A DNA stretch of 64,000 nt from Chara braunii (Eukaryota > Streptophyta > Charophyceae > Charales > Characeae): positions 329,314 to 393,313 of the forward strand of contig BFEA01000613.1 in assembly GCA_003427395.1 (NCBI GenBank), written 5' to 3'. A program made the position numbers and the translations under genes. Shown here in pieces: positions 1 to 11,835 of the stretch (the stretch's first letter is position 1; the number at the start of each line of letters is the position of its first letter). The notes under the pieces are model-generated. The model was not told where the DNA came from, made no database searches, and saw only the letters and a program-made list of their open reading frames with translations.

Positions 1-4
1 AACG

Positions 5-5
<1 letters not shown>

Positions 6-39
<34 letters not shown>
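6..39. repeat. Poly(T) tract, possible retroposon tail
   Basis: A 34-base T run at the window edge. It could be the reverse-complemented poly(A) tail of a minus-strand retroposon whose body is the following ~100 bp, but no coding sequence or target duplication supports this. Confidence 0.4.
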
Positions 40-276
40 CCTCCATTGAACTGAGTGGGATTGAACCGTTGCCGGGGGCCTTGACCCACTAGCGGGGGTT
101 TGGTTTCCGGGTTTCGTGTATTTTCCAACGTGGCCACACCAGGGCCGTGAGATTTTCAGATCGGTTGGCAAGGAGCCATGTACACTCGAAACCAGAACAA
201 AACCTCGAGAAGTGGGACATGGCCCCGGGTGTTACACGCCATAACCTCCGATAACTGTCGCTGTACCAGGAGCGGA

Positions 277-400
277 GGTCCCACTACAGTAGGAAAGAGG
301 AGAGGGTTGTATTTCACACCTGAATGTGGGCTCGCTATTGATCTGATTTTCTGCATCTCTGCAGAAGACGCGGCCAGATTCAGGGGCTTGATCCAATCCC
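277..400 (+). repeat. Palindromic GGTCCCA-type repeat, copy 1
   Basis: Starts GGTCCCACTA and ends GATCCAATCCC, like the repeat at 10384-10519, and shares the internal string TTTTCTGCATCTCTGC with it. Its ends are partly complementary to each other, as in a MITE. It lacks the outermost GTGGGACC end seen in the copy at 10119-10272. It contains no coding sequence. Confidence 0.5.
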
Positions 401-412
401 TTTTTTTACTTT

Positions 413-463
413 TGCCTGTCAGTCTTTTTTTTTTTTTTTTATATATATATGCCTGTCAGTCTT
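413..463. repeat. 14-bp direct repeat around a T/AT tract
   Basis: TGCCTGTCAGTCTT occurs at 413-426 and 450-463, separated by a T run and (AT)5. It may be a small duplication or the footprint of a short retroposed tail. Confidence 0.5.
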
Positions 464-493
464 AGGAGTAGTGGTAGGAAGGTACTGTGTAAG

Positions 494-590
494 AAAAAAA
501 AAAATTGGACCATTTCTCGATTTATTATGCGTGTCATCCTTGCTAATCTTCTCTGTTTCGTTCCAATTTTAACGGATGTCCCGAAGGGCG
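494..590 (-). pseudogene. U6: U6 snRNA pseudogene
   Basis: On the minus strand this reads as a U6 spliceosomal RNA: 5' CCCTTCGGGACATCCG, then AAAATTGGAACGA, the ACAGAGA box, GATTAGC, AAGGATGACACGCAT and AAATCGAGAAATGGTCC, followed by a T run. The 3' half is the plant-type sequence, not the animal one. About 12-13 nt (the ATGGCCCCTGCGC part of the internal stem-loop) are deleted and a few bases are inserted before AAATCG. Losing one strand of the internal stem-loop should abolish splicing function. No upstream element or TATA box typical of plant U6 promoters is visible, so a retroposed copy is most likely. Confidence 0.85.
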
Positions 591-904
591 TAGTGTGTAA
601 GGGACACCGGCAGGCCGGTTTCCCGGCTATATGAGTATGGAAGAAAGGCAAACAGCTTGGATGTTGCGCCTCTCCATCCAAGCTGATTGGAGACGTAGAG
701 TGTCCAACTCTAGATCCTCCAATCACGGTCTCCATCGGTTCAGATCCACATGGTGTTTAGGCAACGCATTGGCATCCATTGACGCCGAGTCCAGACTACA
801 GCTTGATGGCTTGTTAACCACCAGTACCTACCGCATTTTTCGTACCCCCCGGGTTCGAATGAATTTGGACCGGAGGGGCAGGCTGATTCGGCTACCGTGT
901 TAAC

Positions 905-1526
905 AGCCGCCCCAACCGGTATGCTCTGAGGAGGTAGTATATCAGTTGATGTGCTTTGAACGGCGTCTCCTGGGGAGACAGGCTTTCTTGCGTGCAACTG
1001 TCATCGGGGTAGTAGTTGTTTGAAATTGTTCCTGCTTGGTTTTTATCTTGTTGTTTTATTTTTGTTTTATTTGCTATTTTTTCTTGGAAGTGTAGGGTTG
1101 GTGTTTGTAGGTTAGAGGTAGAACAACCTGGATGGCTGGGTTGCTAGTTAGCCACAGGAGGCTGGCAGAAGGGTTGGGTTATGAGAGGAGGGAGCGTCAT
1201 TTATAAGGAGGGTTCTCTTCGAGACCCCTATCCACCGAATTTAGGTGGACATGTTTGAGCATAGTTTGTACTTTAGTTGTAGGTTGGTGGTAGTGTTAGG
1301 TTTCCCCTTTTTAGGCTTGTGTGTTTTTTAGGCTCTGGGGACTTTTTCTTTGGGGGATGGACTATTTTGTCAGGGCAGCGGTCTTGCTTTGGCCATTTCT
1401 GCCACTGGACGCTGTTGGGTCCATCACCAAAGTCCAAGCTGGGTAATGGTCCCAGCATTTGTTTCCGGGTTGTTTGTGGAGGGATTCCCGGCCTCCTCCT
1501 TCTTTTGTAATAATAAATGTTGTCTT

Positions 1527-1585
<59 letters not shown>
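905..1585 (+). mobile_element. Polyadenylated retroposon 3' end
   Basis: AATAAA at 1512-1517 lies 15 bases before a 54-base A run (1532-1585), as in a retroposed polyadenylated transcript. The sequence before it is G/T-rich with no convincing ORF, and the 5' limit is unknown. The tail abuts the poly(T) of the minus-strand LINE at 1607-1616, so two retroposons lie tail to tail. Confidence 0.45.
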
Positions 1586-1587
<2 letters not shown>

Positions 1588-2156
1588 AAAGAGCAATTTA
1601 TTTTTATTTTTTTTTTGCAAAAACCACATACATTCCAAGTAAAAGAGCTGAAAAGAGGCCGGGGACCTCACAATTCCACCTGGAGTTATCCCGGCAGCAT
1701 CAGCCGGTTTAGCTTATAACCAAAACTCTTATCTTGAAAGCTTTTGGCGGTGACCTCACAATTCCACTCTCTGATTTAGTCCTACTCTAGAAGTCCAATC
1801 TGCTGAGCTACAACTACTGAAAGAACCTATAAGTCTACCTGGTACTCCGTCTACATCTACCGAGCGGAACAAAGGTTCCTCACAAGAGCATTGACACTCA
1901 CCACCTCCCACCCCTATACAGACTACAGCGTCTGCCCACAGGAACCGAGTGCCCTGGTTCGGAAAAGGAAGAGAGGGGGAGGACTGAGAACAGCATGATA
2001 TGAGGTTGGAGGAGTCGAAGACCATAAGAGATGGGAGGGGGGCGTAACAGGCGGAAATGAGGGGTAAAGGAAAAGGAGGGTGAGAAGTGAGGAAGCCTCT
2101 ATCTAAGACTTGAGCCAAGGTGAGATGACCATCTCTCCTGCAACAGTAACTGCTGC

Positions 2157-5100
2157 TTACTTATTGTCTCTTGCCCAGGTAACCAAAAACCAGTGCCTTC
2201 CTCTAGGAGTTCGCCCTCTTGCTGCACGTCTGGTCCAATCCACCTGAATCATCATGCGTATCCAGGCTTTGATCTTTTGGATCAGGGCTGAGTCGTGCGT
2301 CCATTCCTCCTGAAAGAGGATCTTATTTCTGTCCTCCCAAATGACCCATATGATAACCGAACGGATAGCTTGAGCGACGTAGCCCCTTCCTTTGTGTTTA
2401 AACCAGGTGTCTGGTATTCTTCCGTGTAAAGCCCAGTCCTCGTCCCAGGGCAGAATATTGCCCACGAAGGTGAACCAATGGGTCTCCCACCACTTCCAGA
2501 TGTGGTATGAGGCCAGGCAGAGGTGTTGCAGCGTCTCCTCCTGCCTTCGTCCACAGCGTCTGCACTTAGTCTCCAAATCCATGCCTTTTTCAAACAACCA
2601 CACTGAGCAAGGCACTGATGGTAGGTCGTTAGAGTTACAAAGCAGTGTGCGGCCAAGGCAGGTAGAGTACTGTGAGAGGTCTCTTCTTTGTCCTGTAGAC
2701 AACTCCCAGTATCTGGATTGGGGATCGATTCTGAGTTCTCTCAGTGGTCTCCCCGCCTGCACGATGTCATGTGAGCGTTGATTGGGTGCCCTGCTGCTGG
2801 TTGAAACCCGTATCTGCTACAAATTGTCAGCATCCTGAAAGGATGTTTCTCCTTGCAGCTGCAACTTGGCAGAGGTAGGGTGTATGGAGGCCTGCCATTC
2901 CTCTGCCAGCCACGAGCCATCTTCTTGCTGTTCGATGATGCGCAGTGCCTTGTTGGCATCTGTGCTATCCTTGTGGCGATACCATTTTCCTTCGACCGGC
3001 CTTGGTGTCTGCAGGATCTCCCTCCAGTCTTGAGGAATTGCTTCAAGGAGCAGCTGTCTTCTCTCACGGATGAGATGTAGACTGCCCAATCTCTGTTTCA
3101 GCTTGTCTGTGGAGAGCCAGGCATCCTCTGCTTCGTCCCACAAGTCCTCCAGCCGCACAATACCCTTCTCGACCCATCTTCTACCGAAGTTCCCCGCTGT
3201 AGATGTGGCTGGAAAGGTATCCCCTGCCTCATTTACGATTCCTGGATTATCGAATATGAGCTGCCGCAGTACTTCCTCCTGTGTCGCCGGTTCCTTTTGG
3301 TGGGGTGGGACGAGCGCCCGTCACGCAGCCCAACATGCTTTAGCCATTGGTGAGTTCAACTGTCTTCTTGCCATTGAGGGCATAAAGACACAGGCCCAAA
3401 CATCCTCCCTCCTTGCCACAGATAATTCGTGTTGGAGGATGTATTCTAATGTTACCAACCACGCACGATGTTCTGCCCCAAGCGCACTTGGAGATAAACC
3501 CCTGACCTTCCTGTGCCGCCGGCTTCCACAGATAACGAGCTGCTCCCGCTGTGATTTGCTTGAGTGTAGGTTTGGAGATCAAGAAGACGGCTGCAGCGAA
3601 CCACAATTGCGCAAAGACGACCGAGGTGATGAGCATGACTCTCCCCAACAGCGAGAGACCGATGGTCGTGTTGCACTTTTGTAGGCTGGCTTGTGTTCTC
3701 GCGAGCAAAGTGGCGTCTTGTTTAGGTCGTGCGTCCTGCAGGGAGACTTGAACTCCCAGTACCGTTCCGATATGCTGGGGGGTATCCGCTTCATTCCCCA
3801 GTCTTGCCACGAGAGGTCATATCTGGCGGGAAGAAAGTAGACTGACTTCCCACAATTGACCTGTGTTTCCGACAGATCTGCGTATTGGTCCAAGACTTGT
3901 TTAGCCTCCTGCATCGACTGAGGGGGGGCCTCAATTACCAGCAGCAGATCGTCTGTGATTGCGCCTGTGAGTAGACAATCGTTTGACCCCAAGTCCAGTC
4001 CTTGAATGTGTTGTGACGCTCGGAGAGCATTAAGGAAGACTTCCATTTGCACTGCGAACAACAGAGATGCGAGGGGACAGCCCTATCTCAGCGAGCGCGT
4101 GAGTGAGAATGATGACGATAAAAAGCCATTGGCGCACACCGTAGCAGTGGATTCTAAATATAATTCTTTCACCCACCCGCGGTACATTGGGCCGAAACCC
4201 ATATGTTCCAGGGTAGCTAAGACAAAGGACCAGTTGACGCGGTCATAGGCCTTTTCCAAGTCCAACATGGCCACTATGACTTGCCTCTGTTCTCTGTGGA
4301 CTATCTCTAGTGCTCCCACGACCATCAAGATGTTCTCGGCGATGGAGCGTCCCTGCACAAATGCTCCCTGGTCTGTGTGGACCAAGTCCGGGAGGAGGGG
4401 TGCCAACTGTCTGGCTAGCTTTTTAGCCAGTATTTTGTACGAAACATGAAGCCTGGAGATGGGGCGCCAATTGCGAATGTTGCATTTGTCGCCCTTCTTG
4501 TAGATGAGTGTTATAATGCCGAGCTTCATGTCATCTGTTAATTTTCCCCCCTCTCTGATCCGGTTGTAGAGTCTGAGCAGAATGGGCCCTACATGAGGCC
4601 AGACTGCTGCATAAAACTCCACAGGTAGGCCGTCTGAGTCGGGGCTCTTGCCCCGAGCCATGCTCTTAACAACCTCCCATAACTCCTCAAGCGTGATTGG
4701 CTGGTCCAATCTGGCTCTTGTTTCCTGCGAGAGGACCGCTTGCGTGTGCTGCCACAGATTATGCTCCTCTATAAGTTCTTGCAGTGTCTGGTCCGGTTGG
4801 CGACGCGTGGTAAGGATGTCCTTAAAATAGATAAGTGCATACTCGCCAATGGCCTTGGAATCTTTTGCTGGTGCCACTTCTGAGTGAAAAGGATGATTGA
4901 GCTCCCTCATCAAAGCATGAGAGCGTGGTGGACAGAGGTGCTGAAAAGTTTCTTTTGTCATGCGGTCGCCTGTCAGCATTCCTCTCTCTTGAGCTCGTTT
5001 GGCCCAGAGAATTTGTTGTTGGATCTGCAGTTCTTCCAACTATTGCAGAGCTTGATTCCTTCTCCGCTGCCAGTATAGTTCCGCCAGTGAGTTCGCTGCG

Positions 5101-6093
5101 AGCTCTGCCTCTGCCTCCTCGACAATCCATCTGCATTTCTGCTCCTGCTCTCTTCTCGCTCTTGCCTGCACCCTTGAGAAAAGATCCAAGGCCCTTGTCA
5201 CTGTTCAGAATCCCACCTGCAACCACTCTTCTTCTGTTATGAACCATTCCCTTGTACACTGCCAATCTCTCCAGTGATTCTCCACCCACTGCAACACCTA
5301 CGGATTATTGACGAGCTTTGTGTTTAGTCGAAAGGTCCCTGGTCCCCTGCTCAAGTTGTCTGCTAGCTCATAGGTAGCCACGAGCGGTCTGTGATCTGAA
5401 AGATACTCGATGTAGCAGTCGACTGTGGTGAGAGCCTCCCACGCTGCGCCCTTGGCTAGCATCAGATCCAGTCTTCTCTTTGGCGGCGGGCGGTCACCTG
5501 TTTGTTGTGATGAAAACCAAGTGTAGCCCGCCTCCAAAGGGTGAGTTGTTCTGAAGGTATCCACCAACTGTAACTGCTCCATCAGATTAGAGAGTACCTC
5601 TGCGTCAGCCTTCCTTGGGGCCACCTCCGGGGAGGCTAGGCCTGGGGCAAGTACTACATTGAAGTCACCCGCGAGGATCAGGTTCCGTGCTTGTGGTATA
5701 ATTGCTGGGAGCTCTTCCAAGAACGATCTTCGCTCCTCAGGTTCAGACGATACGTAGACCGTCATAAGAACCCAATCCTCCGTTGCCAAACAAACGAAGC
5801 CTGAACCAAGCCCAGTGACCCCAAATATCTGCATCTTGCTCCAGGATTCCGGCCTCGAGGTTCCTGTGGATTAAAATGGCACTTCCTCCCCTTGTGCCAG
5901 GAGCCCATATCTGGGGGCCATTCCACCAAGCTGCAGTTTGTTGTATCTTCGCCTTGTCCAGTTTAGTTTCCTGCAAAAAACAGATCTGGATCTTGTGCTC
6001 GTTCAACCAGGTCTTGAGTCTGGCTTTCTTGTGTTTGGGGGTCGAATCCCCAAGGCCACGCACATTCCAAATGGCTACTTTAAGGGTGGTCAT
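2157..6093 (-). pseudogene. LINE-1 ORF2: endonuclease-RT-zf-RVT
   Basis: This would nick target DNA and copy the element RNA. It begins at the ATG at 6093 (residues MTTLKVAIWNVRG). An APE-type endonuclease spans 6093-5298 with WNVRG, LQETK, AGDFN and LSDHRP, so its catalytic residues are kept, but a frameshift falls near 5800. The RT spans about 5039-3600, with DLEKAYDRVNW and an ITDD box in place of FADD (both aspartates kept). A TAG at 4083-4085 replaces the Gln expected in R-Q-G-C-P-L. Further frameshifts separate 3810-3340, 3158-2817 and 2762-2157. The last part carries the zinc-binding C-terminus (CRRCG, then ETLQHL). Domain order is that of plant L1 elements. No intact polyprotein remains. 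Confidence 0.9.
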
Positions 6094-8757
6094 CTGGCAT
6101 GCCTGATGCGGTTGGTTCTTGGATCCGCAGTGCCCCTTCGCTTGGCTGTCTGGTTGGCGCCTTCTGTCTCCTTGCTGGTTCCGCCTCTGTAGTGCCCCCC
6201 CATGGTGCCAAAAGCAAGTTGTGGAAGGGTGGTGAGCTGAGCTGCTTGTCTGTAGCCAAGGAGCAGCAGAAGTCTGCGACTATTTTGGTGTTAACGTCGG
6301 AGGTAAGAAAAAGGTCTTTAAGTTCCTCCGTTGCCGTGTTCGCCAGCCAGGGTGAAGGTAACCAGATTACCCCCTGCGTGGCTAGAAAGGCTGCTGTGTC
6401 CAGTGTTATTCTTGCGTCTAGCACTCCTATCGAGAAATGCTAACTGCCCCCAAGAGGAGCTGCTACTGTTTTCCGCCCTACACACACCCCTGGCACCAGT
6501 CGGAACGGAAAGCGATCCGCAATGAAGGTGGCCGCTGCCGACTTGACTGCGTCTTTTGTAGTTGGAGAGGTATTCACCGTTATTGTTGGAATGGCCAGGC
6601 GTCCCTGCTCTGTTATCTTGGCCATAAATTTAGTGCCTTGGGGCGTAAGCATGCAGCACAACAGCGTGAGTTGATGGCTGACTGCACCCACTGTCGGTCC
6701 ACTGTTGGAGAGTTGAGTCGCAGATGGAGCTACCGAAGCTGTTGACAACGATTGGGATGCTGTACCTGCCGCAGGCGCCTGGTGATTTGCCTCAGATGTT
6801 ATGGGGATAGAGAAGAAGTCGATCTCAGTTTCGTCTTCCTCTTGCGTGATCAGCCCGTCCCCGACTTCGTTGCTCCTCCTCTGCTTCATCGGGGTGTGCA
6901 GCACTGGTCTAGTATCCCTCATTATGACGTCTGTTGCGGTCTGCCCACTGAGTTCGGCATGTCCGCCCGCTGACGGTTCAGCATGTCCCTTCTCGATTGG
7001 TGCAAAGGGCCGCAACTGTTGAAGACTGGCCTCCTGATTGCCTGCTGTATGACCTTGTGTATCATAGGCTGCATTAAAATAGGTCCTAAAAGGCTACACA
7101 GGACCTGCCTGATGCGTGGATGGATGACCTACATGCATTGCGGGCTGGCCTGCCTGTTGGCTGGCTGTGACCCTTGCAGGGGCAGCATTTTTAGGAGGTA
7201 GCAATTGTTGCTGGGCTGCGGCATTGTTTGTACCCTGGTGGATTAATGTTGTAGGTAGTGGTCGAACCAGATTCTGCGGACCACTGAGCCATGAATTTTC
7301 CTGACTCACTGCTGAGTTCGGAGGGAGTGAGGGCTGGACTGTGTGGCCGGTTGGTGGCTGGCTGAAGCTGTGAGGGCCGTGAGTGACTGTCTGCACCACT
7401 GGGTTCCTTGGGCCTCCATGCTGAAGGGGGGGGGAGGTGGCAGACCTCGAAAGGTGACCAGCGGGGGGGATCCGAGGAAGCTGGTAGACTGTGAGCTGGC
7501 ATGTGTCTGTGGGGCGGATGGGGGACGAGGGAGAGGCGAAGGCTGTTGCTGCTGAGGCCAGCCGTGCCCTGTGAATGAGGGGTGTCCCATCTGAATGGGT
7601 GGTGGGCGTGGAGCAGGTAGTGCATGTGGCACGATAGCGTGGGAGGAAGTTGCGACTGAGGCGTGTGTGGTTTGCGGGTTTAATGCAGCAGAAGTATGGG
7701 ATGACGATGAATGGAGAAGGTTGTGCTGTGGGGGATCTGGGTGGGGGGGGGGGGGGGGGGGGGGGGGGGGGTGTGGTGTTGGGTGAGGATGTTGAGCGGA
7801 GGAGCCGGCTCCTTGTGTTCTTCCTTGCGTTCGCTGTCTCTCCTGTTCCCTTCCTTGCGTACGGCCTCGTCCTCTACCTCTACCTCTCCTTCCTTGTGGC
7901 ATCGGTTCGTTAAATCGCGGACACTCCGGGTCAAATTCGTCGTGGTACCACCACATACATTTTTGACAAAACGGAGTGTTCTGATTTGCGAACTGAATCC
8001 GCATCTCTTGCTCTGCCGGTCTTCTCAGGACTACCCCATTCCATGAAAGTGTCCCTCACCCCTGGGTCACAGTCAATTTTAACGTTGCCCAGGCGGGGCT
8101 CGTCTGCAGATCTGTCAGGGGGGTGCATTTTAATGATGGCACCCATCAACTGCTCCACGACGTTGCCCAGGGAGAACATGGCACCCAACGGTACCCGCAG
8201 TGCTATGATGCAAAATTTGGCAGCCGCTTTTGAATCTCTCAGCTCATTGAGCTCCTACTGGGTCATCTAAGGTCGAAATGTGACCTTGATCGGACCCTGC
8301 CTCGATGAGATGAAGTCCTGACCTTTGGAGATCATCCATTGGGTTATTCTTGTTGTGCGGGCCACGTAAGATAGGACATTCGGTCCTTCCCCATGAGTAC
8401 GTGCACGCTTTTGCGAGGGATTAATGGTGAGATCCTGAACCAAGGCATCTTCGTAGGTTCTAATGAATTGCTCTCTTTGGGCTACAGTTAGGTTGGCTGA
8501 CCTGGCGTCAAAGATTACGATCACGGTTCTATCTTTAAGCCAAGCGACTGTTGCTGCGTCTGCTTCTTCACTCAGGTTCAGGTAACCAATCCCTTCTGAG
8601 ATCTCGATTTCCCCATGTGAGAATGTAGTGTCCGGAAAAAGCCCATCGTCGTAGCAGGAGTCTAGTAGTGTACGAATACGTGATAGGTCTTCGCTGGGTA
8701 TGACCGGTTCGATCGGGGGAACTCCCCAGGGTTCCCCCCCCCCCCGTTGAGACTCAT
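6080..8757 (-). pseudogene. LINE-1 ORF1, nucleic-acid-binding protein
   Basis: The likely start ATG is at 8755-8757, followed by a 12-base homopolymer that shifts the frame unless its length is off by one or two. Downstream an open stretch includes EEADAATVAWLKDRTVIVIF. Near 7970 is a CCHC-like knuckle (CQKC, then H and C), followed by an RG-rich segment and a long Pro/Gln/Ser-rich region through the 29-base G tract. The final part (7015-6080) reads to a TAA at 6080-6082, and ORF2 starts 14 nt upstream of that end, so the ORFs overlap. The role as an RNA-binding partner of ORF2 is inferred from position and the knuckle. Several frameshifts make it a pseudogene or a poorly resolved sequence. 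Confidence 0.7.
7743..7771. repeat. 29-base poly(G) tract inside LINE ORF1
   Basis: An uninterrupted G run on the plus strand (poly-Pro on the coding strand). Its length may be wrong, because such tracts are error-prone in sequencing. It sits between two parts of ORF1 that are in different frames. Confidence 0.9.
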
Positions 8758-10118
8758 GTTATCAGCTGGGGTCCTTCTGGACAAAGTGGTAGTGAGGGTT
8801 GCGTGTGGTGAGCGATCCGTTATTGGGAACGCTGCACTTCAACCTGTGAATTGGAGGAGACACGAACGGAGATCATGTAGTGGGCTGCGTGCAGGTGCCA
8901 GGTTTATTACTACAGACCACGAGAGGAGGCACCGTGCGTAAACAAGAGAGACCCTACTGCAGGAGGCACACAATAAGACTTAGGGTAGGTGATTCGCATG
9001 TTGTTGACTACTTGGGGAGTAGAGGTGTCCAGATGTTGGAAATTGGTTGCTATGTCGATTGTTTCCCTTCGATGATGAGGGTGCTTATTGACGAGAATCT
9101 GTTAAGTGCCACATGTGCAAGTCAATATTTCGTCGATATGTCATCGAGTAAGCGGTCTGGGCTCAAAGGCATTTCCCGCCGTCCAAGGGAGACACAACTG
9201 AGAAGTTGAAGAAGCAGAGGAGGAACATGGAAGGGAGGAGGGGAGGAAGAGAAGAGGATTAGGAATGATAGTAGAGGCATACACTTATCACTCCACCAAG
9301 CCCTTAGATCGCCACCTATTTAGCCTGTCAGGGACATCTCCTGTCGTAGCATTGACCCGGCCCCCGCTTGACCCCTCGCGTAGAGCGTTTGTGTGCCTTC
9401 GGGATTGCCGGGTTGCATCTCATGAAGATGATGTACCGCGTGGAAATCCCCAACTCGGTAGGGCTATGTGCTGCATACGTGAGTAAGATCTTAAGGGCGG
9501 TCTGAGGTGAGCAGTAGAAGCGAGTGAATAGTGAAGGGAAGAGGAGATCCGGGGCGGGTTGACCCGGGGCGTTGCTTGCCACAATGGTAAAACCCTAGTT
9601 GATTCTTGACGTATGAAGGCTGACGCTGACCGTATCGAAGACAGGGCGCTCAGGCGCCTCTCTTATTCCGCATGTTACACATTAGGAGAATGATAAAAGT
9701 GTATTGATGCTGACTTACCAATCACCCCCATATCTCCCTGAATCGATGACGCCTCAGGTTGACCCGGCTTTGGTTGTCGGGTGAGATGGTTGGATGACGA
9801 TCGCTTCGTTCGGCTTCGTGCCAAAGTGGCGGCAGGTAAGACCGGGCCTCCTGGTCCGGTAACGCTGCGGCAGAGCGCTCCGCGCTAGCCGAACGCCTCT
9901 CCCCTGACGCCCCCTCCCACATTTTCCGCTTTGGCGGACACGAGCCAAACAAAATTTGAGAGAGAAAAAAAAAAAAAAGGACTGGAAGACCTTTATGATT
10001 ATAGAAAGAATTACGGGACCCCCATTAGCAGCCACATCCCTGCTGAACGAGGGAATATGTGGGGGCCACGTCCCTGCTGAACGAGGGAACCTGTGGGAGC
10101 TGCACCCACCGAGGGCGA
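8758..10118. other. Gene-free stretch upstream of LINE-1
   Basis: No supported gene. It probably includes the LINE-1 5' region at its left end. An A14 run lies at 9965-9978. A 34-bp tandem duplication starts at 10031 and 10065, each copy containing the small inverted repeat TCCCT..AGGGA. Confidence 0.5.
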
Positions 10119-10272
10119 GGTCCCACTAGCAAAGAGGATTGGATGGAACGCGTAAATCTGGATGTGTTTTACGCACAAATACAGAAAAGCAGTTCGATCT
10201 CGATTGTGTGCACCTTTCCACAAACGCGTCCAGATTCGGGCGTTCAGTCCAATGCTCTTTGGTAGTGGGACC
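10119..10272. mobile_element. MITE-like element with ~50-bp terminal inverted repeats
   Basis: Begins GGTCCCACTA and ends TAGTGGGACC (10 bp perfect). Complementarity continues with few mismatches for about 50 bp on each side, for example AAAGAG..ATTGGA against TCCAAT..CTCTTT. The centre has no ORF. No target duplication is evident. It is related to the repeats at 277-400 and 10384-10519. Confidence 0.65.
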
Positions 10273-10383
10273 ACGCCTCGACAGGTGCTATCTATAGTTT
10301 CTTCCGCAGGTGGGAAGGCTCAAGGCTCAGTGGAGTCAGGTTAGATCTTCTTCTCTAGACTACTGCGGGATGAACAGGGCCGT

Positions 10384-10519
10384 GGTCCCATTAGCAAAAA
10401 ACACAGTATTGAATGCCTGAATCTGGACGTGTTTGAGAACAGGAGCAGGAAATCGAGATAGAACTGCTTTTCTGCATCTCTGCCTAAAACACGCTTTCAG
10501 GATCTTAATCCAATCCCCG
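10384..10519. repeat. Second MITE-like copy, opposite orientation
   Basis: Starts GGTCCCATTAGCAAA and ends TTAATCCAATCCCC. Its reverse complement aligns with 10119-10272 through AGAAAAGCAGTTC.ATCTCGATT. With that copy it forms an inverted pair separated by ~110 bp. The outer ~10 bp of one terminus are missing. Confidence 0.6.
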
Positions 10520-10853
10520 TTGCGCAACCTCCAGGTCAAAACGATTTTGGAGCAAGGCCTTCCGGAACACATACAATGGGGGGACGCACTGCAACGACTG
10601 TTCAAAATCTTTGTTGCACACTTCCGCACCCCAACAAATCTGGCCTGCAAACCGCAAACCATTGTTAGCCAGCAAAAGCAGCCCGCCATACCAAAGGATA
10701 CGCAAGGGGCGCTCACGAAAAATGGGGGGGGAAGGAACCCACGAAACGGAGCAGAAAGGGGACAGGGTAGAGGAGAGGAAACAGACAGACCGAGAGAACA
10801 TCGACAGTGTAGGAGGGAGCCACACAGAACATGGGGATCACACGGAGACTTAG

Positions 10854-11692
10854 GTGATAGACCAACTGGAAGGGGCCTTTGGTCCCCAACCAATGGAAAT
10901 TGAGGACCCCTCCACTCTCCCTCCCCCCCCGGAGGCAGCAATGATGAACATTGATCAGCAGGGCGACACGGGAGTGCCCCCGGCGAACATGGACAATGAA
11001 CAAAAGTTAAAAATTATTGCAAAATGGCTGATAGAAGGTTTTCAAGCTCAGCATCCGGAGGCCTCCCAGGAGTTCTGGGACTGCACATATGTCCAACTCT
11101 TCGCCATGCTGGACAAAAGTCCAACACTTCACAAAGCTCTGCAAGAAGGCCCGCCCCCACATATTTCCTGGCCAGAAATTTTCCAGCGAATTCGTCATCT
11201 CTCGGCACTTCAATTTCGCCCTCCACCACCCTCTCAGCCTCCAGACCCGGGCTCCGATAGCCACACAGCAACCCGGGCCAGCCGGGACACAAAAAGCTCA
11301 GACAGATGGTATCTGGGGGACACTACGAAAGACCCCTGCTGCAGAAGGACGGGGTGGCCGTTATTCCACTGAGCGAGGACGGGGACAGGATGGAAGTTGG
11401 GCTCTCCCCAGTGCAAAGGGGGGTGACATTACCTGGATGGAGATTCGGTAACATTTGGTCCCTCCCTGTCATTTGGTCCCTCCCTGGTTTGAGGGACAGG
11501 GATTTTAGGAAAAAAACGGATTCTTTCCTTAGTCGACATTACTCAGTCGGCATCCGAGCAACTCTTCCGCAATTCGAGGGGTTAATGAGAATAGCCGATA
11601 CGGACCTGTATGTCCTCTTCGAGGACGACAAAGACTTAGAACTAAAATGGTTCAGCCCCAGCGCCCTGATGGATCTCCCTCTTCAGTAGATA
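10854..11692 (+). pseudogene. LINE-2 ORF1-like region
   Basis: Two overlapping reading frames, 10854-11372 and 11306-11689, probably once one ORF. The first part is Pro-rich at the N-terminus with a helical stretch (LKIIAKWLIEGFQ) and a Pro-rich tail. The second ends DTDLYVLFEDDKDLELKW. No zinc knuckle is visible. The assignment as ORF1 rests on its place directly before the endonuclease ORF. Confidence 0.5.
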
Positions 11693-11835
11693 AAAGCCAG
11701 CTCCTTTTGGGTTGAAGAGGATATACACACCTGCCTGTCAAGGATTCTCATGAATGGTCTGCTATGCACAGTGAACTGGTCCGGCCGCCCATGGGTGGGA
11801 GTCTGAATTGAAGGGCAACGGAAAAAGAAAAGTGA

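Larger units (their letters stand above)
1597..8757 (-). mobile_element. L1-type LINE (LINE-1), decayed
   Basis: A near full-length non-LTR retrotransposon read from high to low coordinates: ORF1 with a zinc knuckle (8757-6080), ORF2 with endonuclease, RT and zf-RVT (6093-2157), a ~540-bp 3' region and a poly(T) at 1607-1616, the complement of the 3' tail. Just inside that tail is CAAAAACCACATAC, close to GAAAAACCACACAC just inside the tail at 59010, so the two are probably related. The 5' limit beyond ORF1 and the target duplication were not found. Both ORFs carry frameshifts and stops. Confidence 0.85.

Noticed and set aside
850-870. GGGTTCGAAT as a tRNA T-loop
   Set aside because: No acceptor, D or anticodon stems could be built around it.
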